DNA of 64,000 nucleotides from Coenobita brevimanus (lineage: Eukaryota > Arthropoda > Malacostraca > Decapoda > Coenobitidae), in NCBI GenBank assembly GCA_032717465.1, contig CM064658.1, forward strand, positions 4,399,501 through 4,463,500. The letters are read 5' to 3'. Positions 11,373 to 20,792 of the stretch are shown in pieces. A model generated the notes under the pieces. It was given only the letters and a program-made list of their open reading frames with translations. It was not told where the DNA came from and searched no databases. Position numbers and translations under genes: made by a program. Position 1 is the first letter of the stretch, and each line of letters starts with the position of its first letter.

Positions 11373-11553
11373 TAGATGGACAAGCCTATTGGTTTCTTGT
11401 AAGCCAGGAAACCATTTACAGTGCTGGATGGTAACCATATAACCAACCAACGTATGTTCCCTATGTGTCAACAGGTGGGTCAACGGAGGGTTAATCCCCC
11501 CCCCCATAAAACAACTCAAAGTCAAACGGTCATGTGTCTGGCTGTAGATAAAT
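11373..11553 (+). mobile_element. Composite SINE-like element, tail A, 5' truncated
   Basis: It starts directly after the (GATA)n of the LINE. It contains the GGTTTCTTG...CAGGAAACC inverted core, GGTAACCATATAACCAACC, then tail A down to GTGTCTGGCTGTAGATAAA. The head is missing. It appears inserted into, or templated at, the LINE tail. Confidence 0.6.
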
Positions 11554-12101
11554 ATAGACCATCACCTTACTTTGCGTAATGGGTGAACAGCTGCTTGATT
11601 ATATTACAGCCTGACCAGTGAGGTGTGTTGCTACACTTTTCTTCACACATTGTGCATTGCTCACTCACAGAATGCTTAGTTTATTTATAATGTACTGGTA
11701 TTTTATGATAATGTACACCTTTGCAAGTTTGTATTATTATAATCTTGCAGAAATATTGAAATCTCAAATAATGATGCAATACATTTGTACATTTGTGTGT
11801 GAAAGAGTGGAAAAAGATGGAGGTTAGATTGCACAGTGGTTTAACAGTGATGCAAATAATATAAAAGAATTATATGGAGAAACTGCTACCTACCAACAAT
11901 CATGCTTTTGTCAAGAGTAAAATTAGATACTGTCTGACAAGTGATCCTTGGTGTTGTGTGGTTAAGGAATATTTACCAAACTTTAGATATCTTATCACCC
12001 TACTTTGTAATGTCATATACTGTTATGTTTTACACCACCATTATCACTGAGAACACCTGCAAAGAATTATTTAATCTAGTTTCAGATGGTACAGAACTGA
12101 G
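11554..12101. other. Unassigned AT-rich sequence
   Basis: No gene or named repeat is visible between the LINE cluster and the TA-flanked DNA element. Confidence 0.4.
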
Positions 12102-12103
12102 TA

Positions 12104-13022
12104 CAGTGGGCTCGCATAGCGCGCGAGAGATTGGGTGGTGCACGAGCTCGCGCACTGGGAATTCGCGTACTAGGAATACATAATCTTATGGGAATAATTA
12201 CATATGGGCGGTACCCCCTCATACCTGGACATTTTTTGGCCCTTAGATAAGACATAATAAAGGTCATATGTTTCAGACATTGTACTAAAGCTATAGCTAC
12301 AATAAAAAAAATATGGGTAGTCACCTTAACAACAGTAGACAACAGGCCTGATGACCTTAAATAACGGGTTCCGAGGCGAAGCAACACTTACAGCGCCGCA
12401 CTCCCCACGGCACCTCCCACCGCACCAACACTTCCCTTCGCAGACTCCTCTTGATCACCTTCCCCAGGAGCATCAAAGTCACTCACTTCGGCCATAAACC
12501 CTTCAAAGTCCAATGCTGACACTTCTGACATTGCATCCTCTTCATCCTCAACAATATCAGGAGCAGACGATGTCAATGGTTCCGCTATTTCAAAAACTTG
12601 AGCCCACTGTGTGTAGCTTGTTATGAGCGTCTGTCTTCTCCTGTTTATTTCTTCCCTGTGCCTGTCTGTGTAGAAACGGAAGAGTTTGTCGATACCAACC
12701 AGAAGTTCCTCCTTTCTTAAGTTGCTCACTTCCTGTTCCTTCACCTCTTCCTTGAGCTTATCCATGGCAGCAAGGATCTTGCTAATGTTTGACATACACA
12801 GCTCAGTCCTGCCTTCCATCATGCATCAACATGACAACAGACGCACTGTGTGAGGGGTGGTCGCGCACTAGTAGAAAATGGCATTTTTGAGCCACTCCTT
12901 GCCTCTGCCTCGCGTTCTGTGCGGTAAACTCGCGCATTAAAGGGTTTTTAGTTATGATTTTTGGTCACACGTGCACAAGGCGAATCACGCACTGCGGTGA
13001 CGCGCACTGTGCGAGCCCACTG
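12104..13022 (-). mobile_element. pogo/Tigger-like DNA transposon, 919 bp, internally deleted
   Basis: Ends are CAGTGGGCTCGCATAGCGCG (12104) and, in reverse complement, CAGTGGGCTCGCACAGTGCG (from 13022), flanked by TA at 12102-12103 and 13023-13024. The CAGTnnn start, CG-rich subterminal GCGC/CGCG units and TATGGGAATAA-like subterminal sequence are typical of the pogo/Tigger branch of Tc1/mariner. Inside is one minus-strand frame (12822-12388). A full Tigger is ~2.4 kb, so most of the transposase (DNA-binding domain and DDE core) is missing. Confidence 0.65.
12388..12822 (-). CDS. Remnant C-terminal part of a Tigger-like transposase (probable)
   Basis: 144 codons inside the TA-flanked element. 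The N-terminal half is helical and charged (KLKEEVKEQE, GIDKLFRFYTDRHREEINRR), then RRRQTLITSYTQW, then an acidic Ser/Asp/Glu tail (DIVEDEEDAMSEVS, DFEGF), then a Gly/Ala end. The order 'helix, RRRQxLI, acidic tail' fits the C-terminal region downstream of the DDE domain in Tigger/jerky-type proteins; this is a family inference, not a sequence match I can verify. No HTH/CENPB domain and no DDE residues are present, so it cannot be an active transposase. The ATG at 12822 may just be an internal methionine. Confidence 0.4.
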   Translation of the reverse strand: MMEGRTELCMSNISKILAAMDKLKEEVKEQEVSNLRKEELLVGIDKLFRFYTDRHREEINRRRQTLITSYTQWAQVFEIAEPLTSSAPDIVEDEEDAMSEVSALDFEGFMAEVSDFDAPGEGDQEESAKGSVGAVGGAVGSAAL

Positions 13023-13024
13023 TA

Positions 13025-13685
13025 CTCTACTTTCAGTTTTTTATGTCATTCATGGTCATTTCCATCACCACACTCATTTCTTAGTACACATACACACACA
13101 GTAAGTACTTGTAGCTGCAGTCTTATGTTGCCTACCAGTGTGTGTGTGTGTGTGTGTGTGTTTGTATGTATGTATGTATGTATATTTCCAGAGCACTGCA
13201 CTAATTGTTAAAGCTAGGACACCTTTTTGAAGCCACACTTAGTGAAATTTGAATATGATAAAACTGGATCAAAGAATAAAGAGCTTTACCACAAGGTTTT
13301 TATTATGGGTGACCAGATGCTTTACAGTAAGGTCATGTCATCAGCACCAGATGCATTGCTGGTAACTTTTTATGCTAAGGTCTGCATCATTTGTGAGCTA
13401 ATTTGGGGAACTAAAAATTACAGATTTCATTGACTATGAATCCATGCATCAGGTAGGGAACACATGGAGCTGGGGGCTTTACTTAGGTTATTGGGAAGTA
13501 GTTTTGTTTCACTGAGAGAAATATTTCCTTTGGAAATACCTAGATGGATATACCATACAGTAAACTTTTAATATCCCCTAGTTAGCAGCCTAGACTTTTT
13601 TAAGCTCCAAGATATACTGACCCCAGTTACATTACCTATGTGTTGCTTTGTTGTTCCCTACCTCCAGCATGCTGCTGCATCAGTG

Positions 13686-13718
<33 letters not shown>

Positions 13719-13968
13719 AATTTGCATTTTAATGTTTGATGAAGTCATTGCTTATGCCTCTTCATAGATGTAAAGGGTAAAGGAGGAAAGTTATCAACTG
13801 ATAACCCAGCAAAGGACAACCCTCAGAGGTGCAGAGATATTGAGGATTTTACTGTACAGATTTACTGTACAGGATAACTATGAAAATGTGTATTGTGATG
13901 GAATGGGTATTCTAATTGTACATTGGTAGCTATATATGTTTAGTGCTGTGCTACCCCAATCTGTCATT
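13025..13968. other. Unassigned sequence with simple repeats
   Basis: It contains a (TG)n/(TATG)n tract at 13139-13182 and a T-run at 13687-13713. A 68-codon + frame at 13227-13433 has no splice or domain support. Nothing else is recognised. Confidence 0.4.
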
Positions 13969-13969
13969 G

Positions 13970-14661
13970 AGTAGACCCATCAACGACAGGCAGCTCCCCT
14001 TGCAAGGCCATCTCATGCAGTGAGCCGATGTTCTTGTGTGGCTGACAGGAGATTTGGTTCCTGGATGGTCATTACAATTACATCTCCACCCAGTTAATGG
14101 GTGTACCATAATAGGCTCTACATCATTCTGATTTTTTTTTATATATGGTTACTACCCAATGTTGTAAATGTTTCTCTGTGTAGCAGGAAACCATTTGGCT
14201 TGTCACTCATTGCCTCTGAAAAGTGAAGGCTTCCAAAGTTTTTACTATCCATAAGCAGTAAAATAAAGTGTCAGATTAATAGCTATAACTTTTTGCTTTA
14301 AACATAATAAAAACTAGTAGACCCATCAACGACAGGCAGCTCCCCTTGCAAGGCCATCTCATGCAGTGAGCCGATGTTCTTGTGTGGCTGACAGGAGATT
14401 TGGTTCCTGGATGGTCATTACAATTACATCTCCACCCAGTTAATGGGTGTACCATAATAGGCTCTACATCATTCTGATTTTTTTTTATATATGGTTACTA
14501 CCCAATGTTGTAAATGTTTCTCTGTGTAGCAGGAAACCATTTGGCTTGTCACTCATTGCCTCTGAAAAGTGAAGGCTTCCAAAGTTTTTACTATCCATAA
14601 GCAGTAAAATAAAGTGTCAGATTAATAGCTATAACTTTTTGCTTTAAACATAATAAAAACT
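13970..14661. repeat. Tandem duplication, 2 x 346 bp, apparently identical
   Basis: Bases 13970-14315 and 14316-14661 match at every base I compared, including a 9-T run. Each unit contains a core piece of the composite retroelement (TATATGGTTACTACCCAATG ... GGAAACCATTTGGCTTGTCA). Very recent duplication, or an assembly duplication. Confidence 0.85.
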
Positions 14662-14952
14662 AGTTTCTTTTGCAAGTATCTAAATTGTACAATTCTTAAT
14701 TTCTTTCCAATTTTATTTCTCAGTCAAATCATGTATGAAAATTTAAGTTTTACATGTGGTTTACTTCTGAGAAGTTGCTTGAAGGGCCTGAAGGTTGCCT
14801 TTTTGTTTGTTGTCTCAGATACTAAAATTAAACTTCTGATGAATATCTGTTGAATGAGATGTTTCCATTTTTAAGATTTGTTTCAAGCTCTACTTTTGTT
14901 TTTTAAGAAGTATATTAATATTGTCACCTTTTTTCCATCCATCCATCCATGA
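14555..14952 (+). repeat. Left arm of a ~395-bp inverted repeat around the APC1-like exons
   Basis: This arm is the reverse complement of 18380-18777; I saw a single mismatch in the part checked closely (TTTTTGTTTG versus TTTCTGTTTG). The arm ends in (CCAT)n, the terminus of tail B elements. It overlaps the end of the second 346-bp unit. The arms enclose 3.4 kb. Confidence 0.85.
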
Positions 14953-15105
14953 AATGCACGTGAAATGGAAGGAAAAGTAATAAATAGTGGTGGCAGCGAT
15001 GAGAGAAGTAGGAAGAGAGGACAGACACAGAAAATGAATGATAGACAGTAAGGAAGTAGGCAGCTCTCCATCATGTGAGTGGATGATGGGCACCCCTACT
15101 ACCAT
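14953..15105 (-). mobile_element. Composite SINE-like element, head fragment
   Basis: Shares GAAGTAGGAAGAGAGGA, CACAGAAAATGAATGATA and the GTGAGTGGATGATGG end with the heads at 7030-7140 and 8880-8985. The tail portion is absent. Confidence 0.6.
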
Positions 15106-15263
15106 GTTTAGTGCAATGTAACAAAATAGCAGCACTGTTTATGTGGTGTACAAAATGAAATATATTTAACATTATGTATCAGATGAAATGTATGCAATGT
15201 TGGTTGTGCGTTTTGATTTAGATATCTTTTTATTATATATTTACCATGTAGTTGCATTTACAG

Positions 15264-15388
15264 ACCTACTACAACATCCTGGCAGGGGCTTGTCTGGTTC
15301 AGGGCCTCAAGTTTGCTTAGTCCAGTAATAACCAGGCCTTTGATGTGCTATGGAAATACACCACTATGTTCACAAACTTCACTAAGAG
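15264..15388 (+). pseudogene. APC1-like exon A with premature stop
   Basis: Acceptor TTTACAG precedes the exon; donor AAGAG|gtaaat follows it. 41 codons plus 2 nt. The TAG codon at 15318-15320 falls inside the otherwise conserved LKFA-x-S-x-N motif, so translation would end there. Confidence 0.65.
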
Positions 15389-15477
15389 GTAAATTTCAGT
15401 TGGTATTTATTCAATTTAGCTGTGAAGCTTTAGATGGTGGGGAGTTTTCTTGTGAGTAGATGTAGTTGCAGTAGTTA

Positions 15478-15720
15478 TAGCCACAGGTTCTTCTGAAATG
15501 TGAACCCAGTGGACTGCAGACTTAAGTTCCCTTTCTCCTACAGTCTACCATCCTCATTTTGAGAGGATAGGGAAGTTTTTTTTACTCATTTGTTTTTCCT
15601 TCCTCCGTTCTTTAAAAAAAAAAAAAAAAAAAAAAGTTGAGGGATGCTTCTATAACCATGCTGTTGAGCTGCCCAGATCACATGAAGGCATCCTTTTCAA
15701 GTGCCTTCCTTGTGTATTAG
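15478..15720 (+). repeat. Dispersed repeat D, copy within the APC1-like intron
   Basis: TTCTGAAATGTGAACCCAGT GGACTGCAG ... CTCCTACAGTCTACCATC ... ACATGAAGGCATC. The same order recurs at 19485-19690; fragments lie at 17480-17545, 25370-25428, 25625-25699 and 48172-48215. An A-run (15614-15634) interrupts it. Confidence 0.6.
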
Positions 15721-15853
15721 CCTGAGTATTGATATATGTTAGCCGTGTGAGCCCCCTCCACAAACACTCATCGTTACACTATTTACGTCATATGTTATTA
15801 TTGATGAGTGCTAAAGGGTGACACAGACAAACCAACAAATGTCTTTTTCTCAG

Positions 15854-15980
15854 GAGTGTTGCTGAGCTGGTAGGACAATCAACTTTGGAAACTTGTCTGA
15901 ACACATCCTTACTGGCACCGTCCCTGATGATGGCCGTTGCAGGTGATCTGGATGTTCTGCATATCATTTCACATCTCCAG
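15854..15980 (+). pseudogene. APC1-like exon B
   Basis: Acceptor TTTTTCTCAG; open from 15854 with SVAELVGQSTLETCLNTSLL and a following MMAVAGDLDVLHII segment. The 3' boundary is uncertain: homology runs to about 15980, but no strong donor lies there (CA|gtcacg gives the right phase for exon C but is weak; CAG|gtgatc at 15950 is better but cuts the homology). Confidence 0.6.
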
Positions 15981-16175
15981 TCACGTGTTGTCCTGCTGAT
16001 TCTACTGTTGGGTTAGTGTTACTCATATAATGAGATGTCATGACTGAATGCCTTGATCTTGAGGATATTTTGACTACTAGATTATTTTATTCATGTTAGG
16101 AGAGATTGTTAAAGAGCAGCAGTCTGATAAACAAGGCTGACCAATGCAAGAATGAAATATGTTTTGAAAATATAA

Positions 16176-16625
16176 GTGCATCCATCCGTCATCTAATCCA
16201 GTGTTGCCCCATGAGGAACGTAGGAGCCAGGGGCTAGGCAAGTTGGTCATGACATTTAAGATGAAAATGACCAGCCTATCTCATCCTTGAGTGGCATTAC
16301 ATGAACAGTAAACTCCAACCACCCCTTGGATATAAACCTGCACTGGCTCAGTCCAATTGGAGTGCCTTAATTACCCACCAAACCACCAGGCACCATAATT
16401 TGGTTATATGGTTACCACCTAGCATAGTAAATGGTTTCCTGATGTACAGGAAACCATTTGGCGTGTCACTCAACATAGAGTCACCCGTAGACAGAAGGAA
16501 GAGGAAAGAACGAAGGAAAGAAAGACAGGAGAGGAAGGATGGAAAGAAGGAAGCAAGAGGGGAAAAGATATGCATCCTAAAACAGCACTACATCGAGTGA
16601 GTGGATGTTGAGCGTTCCCACCGAC
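16176..16625 (-). mobile_element. Composite SINE-like element, tail B, near full length
   Basis: In element orientation: head with GTGAGTGGATG-type start, purine/pyrimidine tract, the CAGGAAACCATTTAC / GGTTTCCTG inverted core, CCATATAACCAAATTATG, then tail B (GGTGGTTT..GTAATTAAGGCACTCC ... TTGCCTAG ... ATGGGGCAACACTGG) ending in (GGAT)n. The head is shared with tail A elements; the tail is different. No clear TSD found. Confidence 0.7.
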
Positions 16626-16795
16626 CATACCATTCAAGTATGATTTGTATATATGCTTGGCATCACCAGTGGGTTGGTGCCAAAAAATTTGAAATCTTGA
16701 AAGAATCGTTCCATAATTCAGCTCAGGTGCACTCTGTTAATTGATTAGAGGATAGTGCCTTGTTTAGATGTACAGTATTTTGGCAACCACATAGA

Positions 16796-16965
16796 GCCTT
16801 GTTTATCTGTCTAGTGCCAGACGCCTCAGTCCTGTAAAGGGTGGCCACAAACAAATCACCTCCATGGCACCCTGTCCAATGCCACTGCACTGCCTTGCTC
16901 CCAGCTCACACACCCCCCCTCTCTCATATACCCCTCCACTTCATCTCATCCTCAGCTTTGTTTAG
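16796..16965 (-). mobile_element. LINE 3' end with tail A, minus strand
   Basis: Reverse complement of the segment at 8186-8406: TGCCAGACGCCT..AGTCC..GTAAAGGGTGGCCAC followed by the RYMREGGV / RPRMRW coding region in antisense. 5' truncated. Confidence 0.65.
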
Positions 16966-17044
16966 ATATTATTACTTTGGCTGCCACTAAATTTAACCCT
17001 AACAGTCAAAGGGTTAACTTGAAAGCCTATTCTTTTCTTTTCAG

Positions 17045-17230
17045 GTACAGATCCCAACTGGCAATTCACCCGGCCCTGGGGTTCCTATTCCTTGGTGGTG
17101 TAAGGTTCACCCTGGCCACTACTAACATAGCTGTGGCTTCCCTTCCTAAAATCCTGCCTCCCCAAGTTCCCCACACACTCCAACGACAACCGCTACCACC
17201 TCCAGGTCACACCACTGACTTTGTTAACTG
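17045..17230 (+). pseudogene. APC1-like exon C with a frameshift
   Basis: Acceptor TTCTTTTCAG, donor AACTG|gtaatt. The first half reads YRSQLAIHPALGFLFLGG then VRFTLATTN; the second half is in the next frame (CLPKFPTHSNDNRYHLQ). Both halves look conserved, so the frameshift is recent. Confidence 0.65.
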
Positions 17231-17888
17231 GTAATTATTCCAAAGTCTTAATTGATGCGTGAAGTAATGGGCAGTGTTCTGGATGGCATTCTTAGCACTC
17301 CATCTTTAGCAGTTTGTTGCATACTGCCTATTAACACAGGTGCTGTAGAGGGATTCCTTTGTGCGGTGGCACTGATATAACTGGACTGCTCAACTGCCTG
17401 GTTATGCAAACTTCCCTCACCTCCCTCCCTGTTTCCCAAAAGGAGGATGGTGGACTACTTAAGGGGAACTTTATCCTGCAGTCCATTGTGTTCACATTTC
17501 AGATGAGCTTGGGGCTGCCTTTACTACAGTACTACTACTACTACATTAACTTTCTCTTGTACGATATTTAAATTATATCAACATAGTAGTGTCAGTAACA
17601 CGAGAGAATTTCCAGTTGCAATATGCAGAAGAAATCTCATATTTTTCTTCCAACATTATCCAGCTACTATTGTGAAGCATTTAGCTGGTTTTGGCATGTG
17701 GCTTAACTTTCAGTCCATTGAAAACATTAGCTGAATCATGGCCCACCCCATTATGTAAGTGTGAATGCCTATGAATGTTAGGTTTAGTCAGAATTCCCAG
17801 GGCTTGAATAGTGCATGAATGAATGTGTGGGATTCATTCATTTGGCCAGATTTTCTTTTTTTTTTTTTTTTTTATTATTATTATTAAT
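17231..17888. other. Unassigned sequence with a repeat D fragment and a T-run
   Basis: It holds an antisense piece of repeat D near 17480-17545 (CTGCAGTCCATTGTGTTCAC) and a T-run plus (ATT)n near 17850-17888. A fragment near 17795-17830 resembles the 3' tail of the LINE pair at 22.2-22.6 kb. No further APC1 exon is found. Confidence 0.4.
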
Positions 17889-18393
17889 CATTGGTGGTAG
17901 GTGGGGGCACTCACCATCCACTCACTCAATGTAGTGCTGTTTTGAGTGTCTGCCCTTTCCTCTCTTCCTTCCATCCTCTTCTCTTTCTTTCCATCAATCT
18001 TACCTCTTCCTTCTGCCTACAGGTGACTGTACGTTCCCTCTTCTGTCTTTCTCTCCTTCATTCTTTCCTCTTCCATCTGTCTATGGGTGACACTACAGTG
18101 CATGACAACCCAAATGGTTTCCTGTACCCCAGGAAACTATTTTTTATGTTGGGTGGTAACCATATAACCAAATTATGGCATCTGGTGGTTTAGTGCGTAA
18201 TTAAGGCACTCCAATCGGAATGAGCCTGTATAGGTTTATATCCAAGGGATGGTTGGGGTTTATTATTCACATAATGCCACTCAGGTGTGAGTGAGGCTAG
18301 TCACTCTCATCTTAAATGTCAGGACCAACTTGCCTAGCCCTGGGCTCCTACGCTTCTCCTGGGGCAACACTGGATTGGATGATGGATGGATGG
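17889..18393 (+). mobile_element. Composite SINE-like element, tail B, full length
   Basis: Best + strand reference copy: starts GGTGGTAGGTGGGGGCACTC, then CCATCCACTCACTC, a C/T-rich stretch, the TGGTTTCCTG..CAGGAAAC core, GGTGGTAACCATATAACC, then tail B to (GGAT)n at 18375-18393. The tail end forms part of the right inverted-repeat arm. Confidence 0.75.
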
Positions 18394-18777
18394 ATGGAAA
18401 AAAGGTGACAATATTAATATACTTCTTAAAAAACAAAAGTAGAGCTTGAAACAAATCTTAAAAATGGAAACATCTCATTCAACAGATATTCATCAGAAGT
18501 TTAATTTTAGTATCTGAGACAACAAACAGAAAGGCAACCTTCAGGCCCTTCAAGCAACTTCTCAGAAGTAAACCACATGTAAAACTTAAATTTTCATACA
18601 TGATTTGACTGAGAAATAAAATTGGAAAGAAATTAAGAATTGTACAATTTAGATACTTGCAAAAGAAACTAGTTTTTATTATGTTTAAAGCAAAAAGTTA
18701 TAGCTATTAATCTGACACTTTATTTTACTGCTTATGGATAGTAAAAACTTTGGAAGCCTTCACTTTTCAGAGGCAAT
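18380..18777 (-). repeat. Right arm of the ~395-bp inverted repeat
   Basis: Reverse complement of 14555-14952. The two arms are ~99% identical while the sequence between them is unrelated, so a stem of nearly 400 bp could form, and recombination between arms would invert the APC1-like segment. Confidence 0.85.
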
Positions 18778-19190
18778 TTCTGATAGCAAAGTGTACAATT
18801 CTAAATGTTGAAAAAACTCTTTCAACTACTGCTGATGATGCAACAGCTGTTCACTGGTGACTGACTTGATACAGGATCAGTACAGGACAAGCAGACTTCA
18901 TGCATCTTTACAATACACATCCATCACTTTCTCTATTCTCTTCCTTTTTTCAGTATATATAAAGAAAAATCCATTTATTTTAATCATAATTGTTTTCACT
19001 GATTTAAATCACATGCTTTAAATCAAAACAACCCTGCATGACATTTCTTTGACACTTCAGTCTACTTATTTAACTTGATGGGTTGAATAAGAGTTGGGAT
19101 AAATTGATGTAGTTATTTATTTATTTGTTAACCACAATCTCTCTCCCAACACTTCTAGGGCTGTGTACTAACTAAGGTCAGTGGCTGCTC
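18778..19190. other. Unassigned AT-rich sequence
   Basis: No gene or repeat family recognised between the inverted repeat and the minus-strand exon-like segment. Confidence 0.4.
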
Positions 19191-19197
19191 TGCTCAC

Positions 19198-19311
19198 CTG
19201 GTACATGCACTAGTGGCGGAACATCACCTTCATCGCCAGCAGCATCAACCAATATGTCATCCTCATCATCAGCCAAACCATCTCCAGCATCATCCAGGTC
19301 ACTAGGGTCAT
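19198..19311 (-). CDS. Candidate exon of an unknown acidic protein
   Basis: On the minus strand a long pyrimidine tract and acceptor (CTGCTGCAGCCTTCAG) precede 114 bp that end at CCAG|gtgagc, a consensus donor. One frame is open throughout with entry phase 1 and exit phase 1 and reads DPSDLDDAGDGLADDEDD and then ILVDAAGDEGDVPP: strongly acidic, probably disordered. An alternative ATG-started frame is Met/Trp-rich and implausible. The acidic composition resembles linker regions of nuclear proteins, but I recognise no family. Confidence 0.4.
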
Positions 19312-19484
19312 CTGAAGGCTGCAGCAGTGAGAGAAGACAATAAAATTTGGTTCACTCCAGCATTTATGACAATTGTATACAAGTATCTGTGTCTGTTGGA
19401 ATGCCATAGGACGTACCCAACTGGTTGGCAGCACTACAGGTGATACATATTATAATTTGTCAATGTAATTCACAAATCCTGCAC

Positions 19485-19690
19485 CCAGCACCACACAGCA
19501 CATGTAGTAGTGTCCTATAGCACATCTGAAGTGTGATCCCAGTGAACTGTGGGCTGAAACTGCCCTCCTCTTGCAGTTTACCATCTACTTTTCTGGGGAT
19601 AGGGAACTCGGGACTGTTTGTCAAACCTGGCAGTGGAGCTGACCAGTACACCACATGAAGGCATCTCCCTTTATATACTGTACTAAGCTT
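19485..19690 (+). repeat. Dispersed repeat D, copy 2
   Basis: CATCTGAAGTGTGATCCCAG TGAACTGTGG ... CTCTTGCAGTTTACCATC ... CACATGAAGGCATCTCCC, colinear with 15478-15720. Confidence 0.6.
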
Positions 19691-19879
19691 AAATTGTTTA
19701 TAAAATGGCTTGTGCACTACATCTGTAATCACTCAGTGTTAACAAGCACTTTGTAAGGAAGTCATTTAGACTGAATATCAAAGTAATGAAAACTAAACCA
19801 TTTTTGTTAATAGTAAACTTATGGAGGTTTGTTCATGCTGTTATTTGGGTAGGGATCATTATAAATACTTCCCAGTTTA

Positions 19880-20215
19880 TTCATCCATCCATCTCTCATC
19901 CAATCCTCTGTTGCCCCATGAGGAGCATAGGAGCCCAGGGCTAGGCAGGTTGGTCCTAACATTTAAGATGACAGGGACCAGCCTCACCCATCCCTGAGTG
20001 GCATTACTTGAGCAATAAACCCCAACCACCCCATGGATATAAACCAGCGCCAGCACAATCCCACTGAAGCGCCTTAATTACCCACTAAACCACCAAGCGC
20101 CATATTTCGGTTATATGATTACCACCCAGCATAGTAAATGGTTTCCTGGTGTACAGGAAACCATCTGGCTTGTCACTTAGTGTAGTTACCCACTGGCAGA
20201 AGGAAGAGGAAAGAA
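19880..20215 (-). mobile_element. Composite SINE-like element, tail B, head truncated
   Basis: Begins at (CATC)n, contains TGTTGCCCCATGAGGAGC, AGGCAGGTTGGTCCTAACAT, CGCCTTAATTACCCACTAAA and the CAGGAAACCAT core; the head runs into a purine-rich tandem repeat. Confidence 0.7.
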
Positions 20216-20535
20216 TGAAGGAAAGTAAGAAGAGGGAGCGTAAAGTCATCCATAGGCAGAAGGAAGGGGAAAGAAAGAAGGAAAGAAAGCTATCACCTCA
20301 GACATTACAACAATCGGGACAAAATCAAGATAACAAGTATCCTGGAGTTTTGTAACATGTTAGGAATAGGAAAAGGAAAGAATGAAGGAAAGTAAGACAG
20401 AAGAGGGAGCATAAAGCCACCTATAGCAGAAGGAAGGGGAAAGAATGAAGGAAATAAAGCTATCACCTCAGACATTACAACAATTGGGACAAAATTAAGA
20501 TAACAAGTATCCTGGAGTTTCATAACGTTAGGAAT
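20209..20535. repeat. Tandem duplication of a purine-rich ~155-bp unit
   Basis: The order GGAAAGAATGAAGGAAAGTA, AGAAGGAAGGGGAAAGAA, GCTATCACCTCAGACATTAC, TAACAAGTATCCTGGAGTTT occurs twice (about 20209-20355 and 20366-20530). The unit is an expansion of the composite element head. Confidence 0.75.
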
Positions 20536-20576
20536 AATTTTCTGCCAACTGGTGGGTTAATCAAGGGGATTAATTT

Positions 20577-20792
20577 ACTAGCCATGTGGGGAGGATGAGG
20601 AACCAAAGACTGGATGGGAAAATGTGTGCGCATGAGGTGGAGTAGGAGACCGGGAATAAGCTGGGAGGATGAACTGGAAAGATAAATGAGAGGAGGATAT
20701 GAGGTGGAAGGAGGGCAGCCAAAGGACAGGACAATGTGGAAGCAGTGTGTTTCTGGTCACCCTGTACAGGATTAAGGCTGCTGGCAATAGTA
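20577..20792 (+). mobile_element. Diverged LINE 3' end with tail A
   Basis: GTGGGGAGGATGAGGAACC ... GGAGGATGAACTGG ... ACAATGTGGAAGCAGTGTGT then GGTCACCCTGTACAGGATTA AGGCTGCTGGCAATAG. It is followed after 15 bp by an inverted tail A end at 20808-20838 (TATTGCCAGCAGCCTTAATC), making a tail-to-tail hairpin. Confidence 0.55.

Larger units (their letters stand above)
15264..17230 (+). pseudogene. ANAPC1: APC1-like (anaphase-promoting complex subunit 1) exon remnants
   Basis: Three blocks, in order and in one orientation, translate to a region resembling the APC1 proteasome/cyclosome-repeat segment: TYYNILAGACL..GLKFA (15264-15388), TLETCLNTSLLA..AGDLDVL (15854-15980), and LAIHPALGFLFLGGVRFTLA then PKFPTHSNDNRYHLQ (17045-17230). 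Splice sites are plausible and the phase across the first intron is consistent (AG|G). APC1 is the largest scaffold subunit of the APC/C ubiquitin ligase. The copy is broken: a TAG at 15318-15320 where a glycine is expected, and a one-base frameshift near 17140-17165. Rest of the gene not seen. The intron from 15981 to 17044 has taken up a tail B element and a LINE tail. A sequencing error could explain one lesion, less easily both. Confidence 0.7.

Noticed and set aside
12388..12822. Host gene of 144 codons
   Set aside because: It lies wholly inside a TA-flanked element with pogo/Tigger-type ends, so a transposon origin is more likely.
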